Notes under the pieces: generated by a model | What the model was told of the DNA's origin: nothing | Databases searched by the model: none | The model's input: only the letters and a program-made list of their open reading frames with translations | Part shown: piece by piece, positions 9,112 through 17,814 of the stretch | Numbering within the stretch: the first letter of the stretch is position 1 | How the letters are laid out: each line of letters opens with the position of its first letter | Program-made: the position numbers and the translations under genes | Assembly (NCBI GenBank): GCA_028287185.1 | Contig: JAQBQD010000081.1 | Coordinates: 43,429 to 107,428, forward strand | Source of the DNA: Gemmatimonadota bacterium | GTDB lineage: Bacteria > Gemmatimonadota > Gemmatimonadetes > Longimicrobiales > Longimicrobiaceae | Direction of reading: 5' to 3' | Length of the DNA: 64,000 nt

Positions 9112-10527
9112 TTATTCGGTCGGCGTCCCGAAGTCGCGCTCCAGCAGCGGGAGCCAGCGTTCGAGCTGCACGCCGCGCGAGCCTTTCAGCAGGATCGTCT
9201 CGTCCCCGGTAAGGCCGCGCGCCGCGGCGGCGTAGGCGTCGATGGGGTCCTCGGCGGACACGAGCCGGTCGCCGAAGCCGTTCGCGAGGGCGGCGAAGGC
9301 GGGCACGAACTCGCCCGTCGCCACCACGCGGTCGATGCGGCCGCTCTCCAGCAGCGCGGCGATCTCCTTCGCCGCGCGCCGATGGATGGCCTCCGCCTGC
9401 GCGCCCAGCTCCCGCATCGTCCCCACGACCGCCACCTTTCGGGCGTCCCCGGGGAGCCCGGCGAGGAGATCCACGGCGGCGGACAGGCTGGGAGGATTGG
9501 AGTTGTAGCAGTCCGCCAGCACGCGCATCCGCCCCACGTCCTTCCACTCGCCGCGCAGCTTCGGCCTGGGCATCGCGGCGATCCCCCGCGCCGCGTCCTG
9601 TGTGGAGACGCCAAGCTCCATGGCCACGCCGAAGGCGATCAGGGCGTTGCGCACGTTGTGGCGGCCGGGCTGCGGCAGGTGCACCGGCGTGCCGCGGAAG
9701 CTCCACCGGGTGCTGCCGTCGCTTTCGATGGAGATGGAATCCGCCCCGCCGTCCGGCCGCAGGTCCGCGCCCTCGCCAAGCCCCGCGACGCGCACCCACT
9801 CCCGTCCGCGGAGCTGGATGGCGCGCGCCGGAAGCTCCTCCGGCTCCTCGGCCACGATGGCCACGCTGCCCGCGGGCATCCCCTCCAGCAGCGCCGTCTC
9901 CTCGCGGAACACGCCCGCCACGTCGCCGAAGCCCTCCAGGTGCTCCTCGCCGATGGAGGTCATGATCCCCACGTCCGGCTCCACGATGGCGGTGAGGACC
10001 GCGATCTCGCCCGGCTCGTTGGTCCCCATCTCCACCACCGCCACGTCCGCGTCGTCCGGGATCGACAGCAGCGTCAGCGGAACGCCGACCTGGTTGTTCA
10101 GGTTCGCCTCGGTGGCGTGTACCTTGAGCGTCGATCCCAGCGCGGCGCGCAGCAGCTCCTTCGTCGTCGTCTTGCCGTTGCTGCCGCAGACGCCCACGAC
10201 CTTGCCGGCGAAGGCGCGCCGGCGGTGGCGGCCCAGGCGGCCCAGCGCGGCGCGCGTGTCGTCGGATACCACCCAGAGCGCCAGGCCCGCCGGAGCGTCC
10301 GCCGGAACGCGGGAGACGACGGCCGCCGCGGCGCCGGACTCGGCGGCGGCGGAGAGGAAGTCGTGGGCGTCGAAGCGCTCGCCGGCCAGCGCGACGAAGA
10401 GGCTGCCGGGCGCCACCTTGCGCGTGTCCGTGGCGACGGCGGAGTAGACGGCGCCCGCCTGCGTTCCGGGAACGTCCGTTCCCAGCGCCTTCGCCACCTC
10501 GGCCGCGGTCCAGCGGAGCTCGCTCAC
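9112..10527 (-). CDS. murF: UDP-N-acetylmuramoyl-tripeptide--D-alanyl-D-alanine ligase MurF
   Basis: Adds D-Ala-D-Ala to complete the UDP-MurNAc-pentapeptide. The 471 residues show the MurF N-terminal domain (SAVATDTRKVAPGSLFVAL), the ATP loop GVCGSNGKTTTKELLRAAL near residue 115, the LNNQVGVPLTLL and EMGTNEPGEIAVL motifs typical of MurF, and the C-terminal domain (LADCYNSNPPSLSAAVDLL). The GTG start at 10527 overlaps the murE stop (GTGA). Confidence 0.96.
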   Translation of the reverse strand: MSELRWTAAEVAKALGTDVPGTQAGAVYSAVATDTRKVAPGSLFVALAGERFDAHDFLSAAAESGAAAAVVSRVPADAPAGLALWVVSDDTRAALGRLGRHRRRAFAGKVVGVCGSNGKTTTKELLRAALGSTLKVHATEANLNNQVGVPLTLLSIPDDADVAVVEMGTNEPGEIAVLTAIVEPDVGIMTSIGEEHLEGFGDVAGVFREETALLEGMPAGSVAIVAEEPEELPARAIQLRGREWVRVAGLGEGADLRPDGGADSISIESDGSTRWSFRGTPVHLPQPGRHNVRNALIAFGVAMELGVSTQDAARGIAAMPRPKLRGEWKDVGRMRVLADCYNSNPPSLSAAVDLLAGLPGDARKVAVVGTMRELGAQAEAIHRRAAKEIAALLESGRIDRVVATGEFVPAFAALANGFGDRLVSAEDPIDAYAAAARGLTGDETILLKGSRGVQLERWLPLLERDFGTPTE

Positions 10528-12044
10528 GCCTTCGCCTCCCCCTTCGTGGAAACAGTTGCCGCACGGGCAAGGATTGCGTGCACGATCTCGCGCTCGTCGA
10601 AGTGGTGCTTCTCCGTTCCGCGGATCTGGTACGTCTCGTGGCCCTTGCCGGCCAGCAGCACGAGGTCCGCGGGACCCCCCTCGCGGAGGGCCCGCCGGAT
10701 GGCTTCGGTGCGGTCGAGGACACGCAGGCGGGGTGCATCTCCCATGCCGCCTTCCACGTCGTCCGCGATGCGCTCGGGATCCTCCGTGCGGGGGTTGTCG
10801 GAGGTGACGATGGCGAGGTCCGCCAGCTCCGCCGCGATGCGCCCCATCTCGGGCCGCTTGCCCCGGTCGCGGTCGCCGCCGGCGCCGAAGACGACGATCA
10901 CCCGCCCCTTCACCAGCGGCCGCACGGCCCGCAGCGCCCGCTCCAGCGCGTCCGGCGTGTGCGCGTAGTCGATGAGCGTCATCGGCGCCGCGGGCGGGCC
11001 GGCCACGCGCTCCAGCCGCCCCGGCACCTGCGGCAGCGTCGCGAGCCCCGTCGCGATCTCGCCCGCGCTCCACCCCAGGCTCCACAGGGTCGCCGCGGCG
11101 CCCAGCGCGTTGGCGACGTTGAAGCCGCCGAACAGGGGAAGCGCCACCTCGGCCGAGCCATTGGGCGTCCCGAGCGTCCACTCCATGCCCCCGGGCCCCA
11201 CGCGCACTCCCAGCGCCCGCACGTCCGCCTGGCGCTCGATGCCGAAGCGGATGGCGGGGTGCCCGCGCGTGTCCACGCCGCGCCAGGCATCGTCGTCCGC
11301 GTTCAGGATGGCCGCGGCGGCAGGTTTCAGGAGGCTCACCAGGCCCAGCTTGGCCTCGCGGTACGCCTCCATGCTGGGGTGGTAGTCCAGGTGGTCGCGG
11401 CTCAGGTTGGTGAAGAGCGCCGCGTCGAAGCGCGCCGCCGCCGCCCGCCCCTGGTGCAGCGCGTGGGACGACACCTCCATCGCGACGGAGCGGATGCCGG
11501 AGTCCACCATCCGCCGCAGCCAGCGGGCGAGGTCCACCGGGCCGGGCGTCGTCAGCCCCTCCGTCCCCGGGATGACCTGCCCGTCCGCGCCCACCGCGCC
11601 CAGCGTCCCGATGGACGCCGCCGGCCCGCGCCGGCCCAGGACGTGGCGGAGGATGGCCGCGCTCGTCGTCTTGCCGTTCGTCCCCGTGATGCCGACGAGC
11701 GTCAGCTCGTCCCACGGGTCGGCGAAGAGCTCAGCGGCGGCGCAGGAGGATGCCAGGCGCCCGTCGGAAACCACGAGCTGCGGCAACGCGATGGAGGCCA
11801 CCGCACGCTCCACCGTGGCGGCGGCGGCGCCCTTCGCCTTCACGTCCGCCAGGTAGCCGTGCCCGTCGCCGGTGGTGCCGCTCACGGCGCAGAACATCCA
11901 CCCGGCGCCGATCTGGCGGGAGTCGGACGACAGGTCCTCCACCTCCACGGAATCCATCGACGCAGGCGCGTTGACCACGCCGCGAAGCAGCCCTTCGCGC
12001 TCCAGCCGGGCGGCCAGCGCCGCGAGCGTGACGGTGCGCGGCAT
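10524..12044 (-). CDS. murE: UDP-MurNAc-tripeptide synthetase MurE, meso-diaminopimelate type
   Basis: Adds the third stem-peptide residue. The 506 residues contain DSRQIGAGWMFCAV in the N-terminal domain, the ATP loop GITGTNGKTTSAAILRHVL near residue 120, and EVSSHAL plus FTNLSRDHLDYH in the central domain. The C-terminal SDNPRTEDP carries the DNPR signature of enzymes selecting meso-diaminopimelate over lysine, implying Gram-negative-type peptidoglycan chemistry. The ATG at 12044 shares one base with the ftsI stop (TGATG). Confidence 0.96.
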   Translation of the reverse strand: MPRTVTLAALAARLEREGLLRGVVNAPASMDSVEVEDLSSDSRQIGAGWMFCAVSGTTGDGHGYLADVKAKGAAAATVERAVASIALPQLVVSDGRLASSCAAAELFADPWDELTLVGITGTNGKTTSAAILRHVLGRRGPAASIGTLGAVGADGQVIPGTEGLTTPGPVDLARWLRRMVDSGIRSVAMEVSSHALHQGRAAAARFDAALFTNLSRDHLDYHPSMEAYREAKLGLVSLLKPAAAAILNADDDAWRGVDTRGHPAIRFGIERQADVRALGVRVGPGGMEWTLGTPNGSAEVALPLFGGFNVANALGAAATLWSLGWSAGEIATGLATLPQVPGRLERVAGPPAAPMTLIDYAHTPDALERALRAVRPLVKGRVIVVFGAGGDRDRGKRPEMGRIAAELADLAIVTSDNPRTEDPERIADDVEGGMGDAPRLRVLDRTEAIRRALREGGPADLVLLAGKGHETYQIRGTEKHHFDEREIVHAILARAATVSTKGEAKA

Positions 12045-14131
12045 CAGCGGTCGCCTCCCACGATCACCACCGTGGCGCCCCGCGCGAGCGACGCGCCGGC
12101 GGCCGGAACAGTCGCGCTCACCACGCCGGAGCCCTGGAGGCGCACGTGGAAGCCCAGCGCGTGCAGCCGATGCGCCGCGTCGCGGAACGGCAGCCCCGCC
12201 AGCGCCGGCACCTGCGCGGGTCCACTCGCTTCCACGGAGACGGTGGATGGCGGCGACACCGCGCGCTTCGGCGGATGCCTCGAATCCGCCGGGCCCACAC
12301 GATCCGCCGACGCGGACGCCTCGGCGGAATCGACCGACAGCACGTACGTGCCCTCGCCGCCGGCGGGCGCTTCGCCGTCGTCCACGGTCCGCGCAGCCGG
12401 AGTCATCCCCGCGGTGGGCTGGCGCATGCGCGTCGCCAGCAGGCTGCGGCCGTCCAGCGCGCGGGTGTGCGCGGCGAGGATGGCCTGGAAGGTCTCCCGG
12501 CTCACGGGGGCCGCGGTGGCGCCGCCGTAGTACTCGCCCTGCGGCCGGTCCAGCTTGACGTAGATGGCGAGCTGCGGGCTCTGCGCGGGAAAGAATCCCA
12601 CGAACGTGGCGTTGTACGATCCCGCCTCGTAGCGCCCGCCGGCCCCCGTCCTCCGCGCCGTCCCGGTCTTCCCCGCGACGTCGAAGGTGGCGAGCGACGC
12701 CTTCTTGCCCGTGCCGCTGTCCACCACGGAGACCAGCACGGCGCGCAGCGAGTCGCTCACCTCGCGCGGGACGACTCTGCGGATGGGACGCGGGGGCACG
12801 GCGCGGAGCGAGGTGCCGTCGGGGCCGCGGACCTCGCGCAGCAGGTGGGGCTCCATGAGCAGGCCGCCGTTGGCGAGCGCGCCGTATCCCATGATGAGCT
12901 GCAGCGGGGTGACGGACACCTCGTATCCCATCGCCACGCTGGCGGGGGTGAAGTCCGACCACTGCGCCAGGCGCGGCAGCCGGCCCGATGCCTCCACCGG
13001 GTACTCCACGCCCGTCGCCATCCCGAAGCCGAAGTCGCGCAGGCGGCGGTACTGGTCGGTGGGCGGGATGCGCGCGGAAAGCTTAGCCATGCCGATGTTG
13101 CTGGACACGCGCAGGGCGTCGCGCATGGTCATCCAGCCGTTCTCCTCCACGTCCGCGATCTCGCGCCCGTTGGGCATCTTCCAGTGCCCGTTCTCGCCGA
13201 ACACGCGGTCCTCGAGCGTGGCGTGGCGGCCGGCGAGAAGGGAGGCGACGAAGAAGGGCTTGAGCGTGGACCCGGGCTCGTACGGCTCCACGAACGCCCC
13301 CATCGCCAGCCCGCCGCCGGGGCGCTTGGAGACGGCCGCCAGGATCTCACCCGTCCGCGGGTCGGCCAGCAGCATGTCGCCGCCGGCTGCCTTCGTGCTC
13401 TCGATGGCCTGGGACAGCGCCTCGTCGGCGATCTGCTGGAGGCCGAAATCCACCGTGAGGTAGACGTCGTCGCCGTCGCGCGGCGGCTGCACGGGCAGGC
13501 CGGCGCCCGGCTCCATGACCCCGTGCGAGTCGCGGCGGAAGACGGAGTAGCCGTCGGTGCCGCGGAGCGTGGCGTCCAGCGCCTGCTCCATCCCCCCCAG
13601 CGCCCGGTCGTCCGCCGAGAAGGCGCCGAGCACTTCCCTGCCGACGTCGCCCTGCGGATAGAACCGCTCCAGCCGGCGCTCCCAGTGCAGCCCGCGCACC
13701 GCGTCCAGCGCCTGCCGCTGCTCGGCCGAGAAGCGCCCGGGGACCACGAACCAGGCCCGCGCCGGGTCGGTCGCGCGGCGGGCGGCGGCGGGGGAGATGC
13801 CCAGCACCTTCGCCAATCGGGCCGCGGCGATGATGCGGTCCCGCACCTCCCTGGGCGCCACGGAGACGGAGAAGGTCTCGCGCGTGAGCGCCAGCGGAAC
13901 GCCGGCCCGGTCGTAGATGGCGCCGCGGCGGGCGGGCACGGAGACGCGCGCCTGCTGCTGCCCCGCCGCGACGTCCCGCCACCTCGCGCCTTCGACCCCC
14001 TGCAACTCGATGCTGCGCCCGATGATGGCGGCGGAGGCAAGGCCCATCGCCAGCAGCAGCGTGCGGCGGCGGCCGGGCAGGCGCTCGCCCGCGTCCCAGC
14101 GCTTCCTGGCGCGCTGCATGGCGCCGCTCAC
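12044..14131 (-). CDS. ftsI: Septal peptidoglycan D,D-transpeptidase FtsI (class B PBP) with C-terminal PASTA domain
   Basis: Class B penicillin-binding protein crosslinking septal peptidoglycan with FtsW. The 695 residues have a basic cytoplasmic tail, one membrane segment (about 24-40), a dimerisation domain beginning PARRGAIYDRAGVPLALT, and the transpeptidase domain. The catalytic motifs are EPGSTLKPF (SxxK, Ser/Lys), RVSSNIG (SxN) and AGKTGTAR (KTG). The last roughly 60 residues (VPALAGLPFRDAAHRLHALG to VVIVGGDR) match one PASTA domain. GTG at 14131 overlaps the ftsL stop (GTGA); an ATG four codons later is an alternative. An alanine/glutamate-rich linker separates the two parts. Confidence 0.94.
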   Translation of the reverse strand: MSGAMQRARKRWDAGERLPGRRRTLLLAMGLASAAIIGRSIELQGVEGARWRDVAAGQQQARVSVPARRGAIYDRAGVPLALTRETFSVSVAPREVRDRIIAAARLAKVLGISPAAARRATDPARAWFVVPGRFSAEQRQALDAVRGLHWERRLERFYPQGDVGREVLGAFSADDRALGGMEQALDATLRGTDGYSVFRRDSHGVMEPGAGLPVQPPRDGDDVYLTVDFGLQQIADEALSQAIESTKAAGGDMLLADPRTGEILAAVSKRPGGGLAMGAFVEPYEPGSTLKPFFVASLLAGRHATLEDRVFGENGHWKMPNGREIADVEENGWMTMRDALRVSSNIGMAKLSARIPPTDQYRRLRDFGFGMATGVEYPVEASGRLPRLAQWSDFTPASVAMGYEVSVTPLQLIMGYGALANGGLLMEPHLLREVRGPDGTSLRAVPPRPIRRVVPREVSDSLRAVLVSVVDSGTGKKASLATFDVAGKTGTARRTGAGGRYEAGSYNATFVGFFPAQSPQLAIYVKLDRPQGEYYGGATAAPVSRETFQAILAAHTRALDGRSLLATRMRQPTAGMTPAARTVDDGEAPAGGEGTYVLSVDSAEASASADRVGPADSRHPPKRAVSPPSTVSVEASGPAQVPALAGLPFRDAAHRLHALGFHVRLQGSGVVSATVPAAGASLARGATVVIVGGDR

Positions 14132-14547
14132 CGGACCTCCGGGGGGGCGGCGGAGTCGTCGTCGTCCGCGCCGGCGGGCAGGGGCAGGAGCACGATCTCG
14201 GAGTCGCTGGGCAGGTGCAGGCCCAGGCGCTCGCGCGCCACGCGGGTGATGCGGGCGCGGCTCTGGAGGGCCTGGATGCGGTTCAGCAGCTCGGCCTTCT
14301 CGCCCTCTGCCACTGCGACGTCGGCCTCCAGCTTCTTCAGCTCGCGCTGCCGCTCGGCGGCGCGGGTCTGGCGCCAGACGACGGCGGAGAAGGCAGAGAG
14401 GACCACGGCGGCGAACACCATCACCTTGAGCAGCGCGCGCCCGCGTCCCGAGCCGGGGCGGCGGGCGCGGGCGCCGCGGGGCAGCTCGGCGGCGCTCTGC
14501 CGCGGGCGCGGCGGGGCGGCGGGGCGGGGCTTGCGAAGCGCGCTCAC
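14128..14547 (-). CDS. ftsL: Cell division protein FtsL
   Basis: Small bitopic divisome protein, expected to form a complex with FtsQ and FtsB-like partners. The 139 residues have a basic, proline-rich cytoplasmic tail (1-45), one membrane segment (VMVFAAVVLSAFSAVVW) and a charged coiled coil (RQRELKKLEADVAVAEGEKA). A conserved-type stretch follows (ARERLGLHLPSDSEIVLLP), then an acidic tail. The GTG at 14547 overlaps the rsmH stop. Sequence identity in this family is low; topology and position between rsmH and ftsI drive the call. Confidence 0.87.
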   Translation of the reverse strand: MSALRKPRPAAPPRPRQSAAELPRGARARRPGSGRGRALLKVMVFAAVVLSAFSAVVWRQTRAAERQRELKKLEADVAVAEGEKAELLNRIQALQSRARITRVARERLGLHLPSDSEIVLLPLPAGADDDDSAAPPEVR

Positions 14548-15494
14548 GCCTTGCTCCAGGCGCGCAGGTGGGCGCTGCGCGCGCGGACGTTGCCGCGTAC
14601 CTCGTCGGGCCCGGCGTCCACCGGCTTGCGCGTGAGCGTGCGCCCCAGCGCGTGCCCGCGGCAGGTGCACAGGGGCATGGCCGGGGGGCAGATGCAGCGC
14701 AGGCTCCAGTCGCGGAAGGCGTTCTTCACCACCCGGTCCTCGAGGGAATGGTACGAGAGAACGGCCAGCACGCCGCCGGGCTCCAGCGCCTCGCGGAACG
14801 CGGGCAGGGCGCGCTCCAGGGCGTCGATCTCGCCGTTCACGGCAATGCGGAGCGCCTGGAAGATGCGCGCCCTGTCGCCCGCGTCGGCCCGCGCGCCCAG
14901 GCCGCGGCGGATGGCCTCCAGCAGGTCGTCGCTGGTGGCCAGCGGCGCCTGCTCGCGCATCTCGGCCACGGCGCGGGCCAGGCGGCGCGAGCGGGGCTCC
15001 TCGCCGAAGCGGCGGAAGAGGCGCGACAGGTCGTCCTCGTCCATCGTGTTCAGCAGCTCGGCGGCGGTGGGCTCGCCCGCGGACGCCTGCGCCATGCGCA
15101 TGTCCAGCGGCGCGCCCGCGCGGAAGGTGAAGCCGCGCGCATCCTCGTCGATCTGGTGGGAGGAGATCCCCAGGTCCAGCAGCACGCCGTTCAGCGTCCC
15201 GTCCGCGATTCCCGCGGTCGACAGGGCGTCGGCGAAGTTGGACCGGACGGGGCGGAAGCGATCGCCGAAGCGCGCCAGCCGCGCGCCCGCCTCGGCCAGC
15301 GCGTCGGGGTCGCGGTCCACGCCGTAGAGCGTCGCCTCGGGCCCGCGCTCCAGCAGCGCCTCGGCGTGCCCGCCGCCGCCCAGGGTGCCGTCCAGGTACG
15401 TGCCGCCGCGCTCGGGCCGAAGCGCGTCCATCACCTCCCGCACCATCACGGGCGCGTGGTAGCCGGTGGCGTGCGGAAGCGGCGCGTCGCTCAC
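14544..15494 (-). CDS. rsmH: 16S rRNA (cytosine(1402)-N(4))-methyltransferase RsmH
   Basis: SAM-dependent methyltransferase for N4 methylation of C1402 in the ribosomal P-site. The 316 residues begin with HAPVMVREVMDAL and have the SAM-binding motif YLDGTLGGGGHAEALL, the characteristic LDLGISSHQ and FTFRAGAPLDMRM, and C-terminal VLSYHSLEDRVVKNAFRDW. A cysteine-rich patch (CICPPAMPLCTC) near residue 265 is common in the family. The GTG start at 15494 overlaps the mraZ stop (GTGA), so a shorter start was preferred to the longer open frame. Confidence 0.95.
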   Translation of the reverse strand: MSDAPLPHATGYHAPVMVREVMDALRPERGGTYLDGTLGGGGHAEALLERGPEATLYGVDRDPDALAEAGARLARFGDRFRPVRSNFADALSTAGIADGTLNGVLLDLGISSHQIDEDARGFTFRAGAPLDMRMAQASAGEPTAAELLNTMDEDDLSRLFRRFGEEPRSRRLARAVAEMREQAPLATSDDLLEAIRRGLGARADAGDRARIFQALRIAVNGEIDALERALPAFREALEPGGVLAVLSYHSLEDRVVKNAFRDWSLRCICPPAMPLCTCRGHALGRTLTRKPVDAGPDEVRGNVRARSAHLRAWSKA

Positions 15495-15922
15495 CCGAAC
15501 ACCTGGTGGACGAAGCGCTCGGCGTCGGGCACCGCGGCCTCCGTGGCATCGCGGAAGCGCTCCGGGCTCCACAGCTCGATGCGGTCGATGGCGCCCACCA
15601 GCAGCGCGGTGCCCGCGATGCCGGCGGCGTCCAGCAGGCGCTGGGGGACGAGGATGCGGCCGGCCTTGTCGGGGGTGACCTCCACCGCGTTGGCCGTGGT
15701 CTTCAGCACGAACGCGCGCGACTGCGGCTGCAGGCGCAGCAGCTCGCGGAGGCGCTTCTCGACCTCGGACCACGCCTCTTCGGGATACAGCGTAAGGGCG
15801 TCGGGAAAGACGTTCACCAGCACCAGCGGCCGGTCGGATGCCTCACGGCGGAACGACGAGGGAAGGCTGAGCCTTCCCTTGTCGTCGATCGCGTGAAGGT
15901 AGCTTCCGAGGTAGCCGCTCAT
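15491..15922 (-). CDS. mraZ: Transcriptional regulator MraZ
   Basis: DNA-binding protein of the AbrB/swapped-hairpin fold that represses its own dcw operon in other bacteria. The 143 residues contain two SpoVT/AbrB-like halves: YLHAIDDKGRLSLPSSFRR near residue 9 and VTPDKAGRILVPQRLLDAAG near residue 83. First gene of the dcw operon, overlapping rsmH by 4 bases. Autoregulation is inferred from the TGGG boxes just upstream. Confidence 0.95.
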   Translation of the reverse strand: MSGYLGSYLHAIDDKGRLSLPSSFRREASDRPLVLVNVFPDALTLYPEEAWSEVEKRLRELLRLQPQSRAFVLKTTANAVEVTPDKAGRILVPQRLLDAAGIAGTALLVGAIDRIELWSPERFRDATEAAVPDAERFVHQVFG

Positions 15923-15955
15923 TCGCCTCCGCGTGCTGGGCCGGATCCACTCTCT

Positions 15956-15990
15956 CCCACATCATCCCATTCCATCCCACCGTGTCCCAA
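15956..15990 (-). promoter_or_regulatory. Probable MraZ operator: four TGGG boxes with 10-bp period
   Basis: On the plus strand CCCA occurs at 15956, 15966, 15976 and 15986, i.e. four TGGG boxes on the coding strand separated by 6 bases each, ending 34 bases upstream of the mraZ ATG. Known MraZ sites are arrays of TGGG-containing pentamers with the same helical-turn spacing. The array starts at the -10 element and covers the predicted transcription start, fitting repression. Confidence 0.85.
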
Positions 15991-16016
15991 GCTAACTGCC
16001 GCGCGCGCCACGTCAA
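15989..16016 (-). promoter_or_regulatory. Predicted sigma70-type promoter of the dcw operon
   Basis: Coding-strand TTGACG (16016-16011) and TAGCTT (15994-15989) are separated by 16 bases. The -35 matches five of six consensus positions; the -10 keeps the key T, A and final T. Transcription would start near 15982, inside the TGGG array, about 60 bases before mraZ. Confidence 0.6.
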
Positions 16017-16260
16017 GGCGAAAGTATCCCGAAGACCCACAGGCGTTTGCGCCTGCATCTCGGCGGCGTTTCGGCGGCACCGCGGGCGCGGCGGGAAAGG
16101 GTGCGGAACGGTGAGACTGGAGGCTGTGCGCAACCCTGGACGACGGGATCTCTCCCAATCATCCTCCGAACTCCGTCGCCCCCCGGAACCGTCGACACCC
16201 ACCTGCCCACCACGGCCGCGCGATTCATCAGCCGACGCAGGCAGATCGACACGAAAAGCA

Positions 16261-16297
16261 GAGGACCCCGGCGGGCACGGAAGCCGCCGGGGTCCTC
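16261..16297 (-). terminator. Intrinsic terminator of the S1/P1 nuclease gene
   Basis: Perfect 14-bp inverted repeat (GAGGACCCCGGCGG / CCGCCGGGGTCCTC) with a 9-base loop, starting 22 bases after the nuclease stop. On the minus strand it is followed by TGCTTTTCGTG, a short T-tract. It separates the nuclease transcript from the dcw promoter region. Confidence 0.75.
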
Positions 16298-16319
16298 GTC
16301 CATCCGTCGATCGGAAAGG

Positions 16320-17252
16320 TCAGTGGCCGAGCGAGCGGTTCAGGGCGTCGGCGAGGCGGTACCCGGCCAGGGCGACGGCGGACTCGGCGATCTGCTTGCT
16401 CATGGCGTTGTAGGCCGCCGGCGGCTCCTCGCCGGAGTGCAGCGACGCGGGATACAGGCGCGTCTTGGCCGTCACGAAGCTGCCGTGCGCCCAGCTTTCC
16501 ACCTGCACGTCGCGCAGCGCCGAGGCGAAGCGGGCGCGCGGGTTGCGCCGCATGACGCCCCCCGCGATGCCGCCGATGAAGTCGCCCACCGTGCGCTCGC
16601 CGGGCAGCCACACGCCGTCGGCGCGGGTGATGGCGCTGTCCCAGTAGCTGTGCAGGTTGTGGCGGCCCTCGAGCTTGAAGTCGTTGCCGCCCTTGTCGCC
16701 GTCGGGCGAGGCGGAGCTCACGCGGGCGCTGGCGTGCAGCGGCTGGTGCACGTCCCCGGTCAGGTGCAGCACCCACGCGAGCACGACGGCCTTGCGCTCC
16801 TGGCTGACGACGCCGGACTGCAGCTCGTTGAGGAACGACTGCAGCGAGTCCACCGCCAGGCCCAGGTGCGGGCGGTCCAGGTCGCGGCCGGGAGCGCCGG
16901 GCGCCGGCTGCTCCCAGAAGAAGTTGACGTAGTGCCAGCTTGCCTGGTGAAGCTGGTGCCCCGCCGCCTCGCGCCCGCGGATGATGTCGGCCCAGGTGGC
17001 CGTGCGGGTGAACAGCTCGCGGTCCGGGTCCGATCCGGCCCAGAACGGGTCGCTCGCCAGCCCGGCGATGCCCGTCTCGGGCGGGGCGCCGCGCAGGATG
17101 GCGACGGCGGCGGCCCGCGCCTGCGGCGTCATGCTCTCCCACGCAATGCGCGCCACAGTCATGTGCCCGATGTCATCCCACGCGCGCGCGGGCTGCGGCG
17201 CCAGCATCACCGCAACGGCCGCGAAGGCGCACAGCAGGGCTCGTCTCATCAT
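16320..17252 (-). CDS. Secreted S1/P1-family nuclease
   Basis: Zinc-dependent extracytoplasmic nuclease that cleaves single-stranded nucleic acids and often removes 3' phosphates. The 310-residue precursor has a Sec signal peptide (MMRRALLCAFAAVAVMLAP, cleavage after PARA) leaving a mature N-terminal tryptophan (WDDIGH). In this family that Trp and the following His bind zinc. Further likely ligands are in TWADIIRG, ASWHYVNF, HLTGDVHQPLH and NLHSYWDSAI. Tandem ATGs at 17252/17249 follow GGAGCGGAGACG. It is monocistronic, with a terminator downstream. A nutrient/phosphate scavenging role is inferred. Confidence 0.92.
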   Translation of the reverse strand: MMRRALLCAFAAVAVMLAPQPARAWDDIGHMTVARIAWESMTPQARAAAVAILRGAPPETGIAGLASDPFWAGSDPDRELFTRTATWADIIRGREAAGHQLHQASWHYVNFFWEQPAPGAPGRDLDRPHLGLAVDSLQSFLNELQSGVVSQERKAVVLAWVLHLTGDVHQPLHASARVSSASPDGDKGGNDFKLEGRHNLHSYWDSAITRADGVWLPGERTVGDFIGGIAGGVMRRNPRARFASALRDVQVESWAHGSFVTAKTRLYPASLHSGEEPPAAYNAMSKQIAESAVALAGYRLADALNRSLGH

Positions 17253-17391
17253 CGTCTCCGCTCCGGGTTCAGGCCGCGCCGCGCCACAGGTCGGGCGGCG
17301 GGCGCCGAAAGCTTCGCGCGCGGGCGCCGCATGCGCAAGCCTCGCCTGCCGTCCGTCGCAGAATTCGCGTGTATCCAGCGATTGATACGCA

Positions 17392-17814
17392 TCATCCACC
17401 CGCTCCCGAACCGCCCGGATCGGTAGTGTCCGGCGGCCGTCCATCCTCCCCGCCCAGCAGCTCCACCGCGCGCATCACCGCGGCCGAAACGGCGTCGGCG
17501 GACGGGTGCCGCTCGTCGTACAGCAGGTCGGCGTTCTGGAAGAAGGCGGCGAGCAGCGGAGGCTGGGACGCCAGGCGCCGAGCCGCATCTTCCCGCGCGT
17601 CCGCATCGCCCGCCGCGTCGCGGACCAGCGCCCGCACCGTCCGCTCCACCAGCGCGGAACGCTCCGCGGGATCGGCCGTTCCGGCTGACGTGCCGAGCGG
17701 GAACGCCACCTCGCGCACGATCTCGCGCACGAAAGGCGAATCGGGGGCGGCGCCGTGGGGATCGTCCGCGGGCATTCGATGGAATCGTTCGGAGATGGAC
17801 GAGATGCCGGGCAT
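17392..17814 (-). CDS. Hypothetical protein, unrecognised
   Basis: A 140-residue acidic, soluble-looking protein; an internal Met at residue 14 (MPADDPHG) could be the real start. The middle is predicted helical (PFVREIVREVAFPLG, SALVERTVRALVRDAAGD) with a conserved-looking FFQNADLLYDERHPSADAV stretch, and the tail is glycine/proline-rich. No signal peptide, membrane segment or known motif. It lies 140 bases upstream of the nuclease on the same strand. Composition is more protein-like than the competing frames, but existence is only moderately supported. Confidence 0.5.
   Translation of the reverse strand: MPGISSISERFHRMPADDPHGAAPDSPFVREIVREVAFPLGTSAGTADPAERSALVERTVRALVRDAAGDADAREDAARRLASQPPLLAAFFQNADLLYDERHPSADAVSAAVMRAVELLGGEDGRPPDTTDPGGSGAGG

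Noticed and set aside
7657..10968. 1103-codon plus-strand frame across murD, mraY, murF and murE
   Set aside because: Product has no domain, is dominated by R/G/A/H/Q, and lies antisense to four certain genes.
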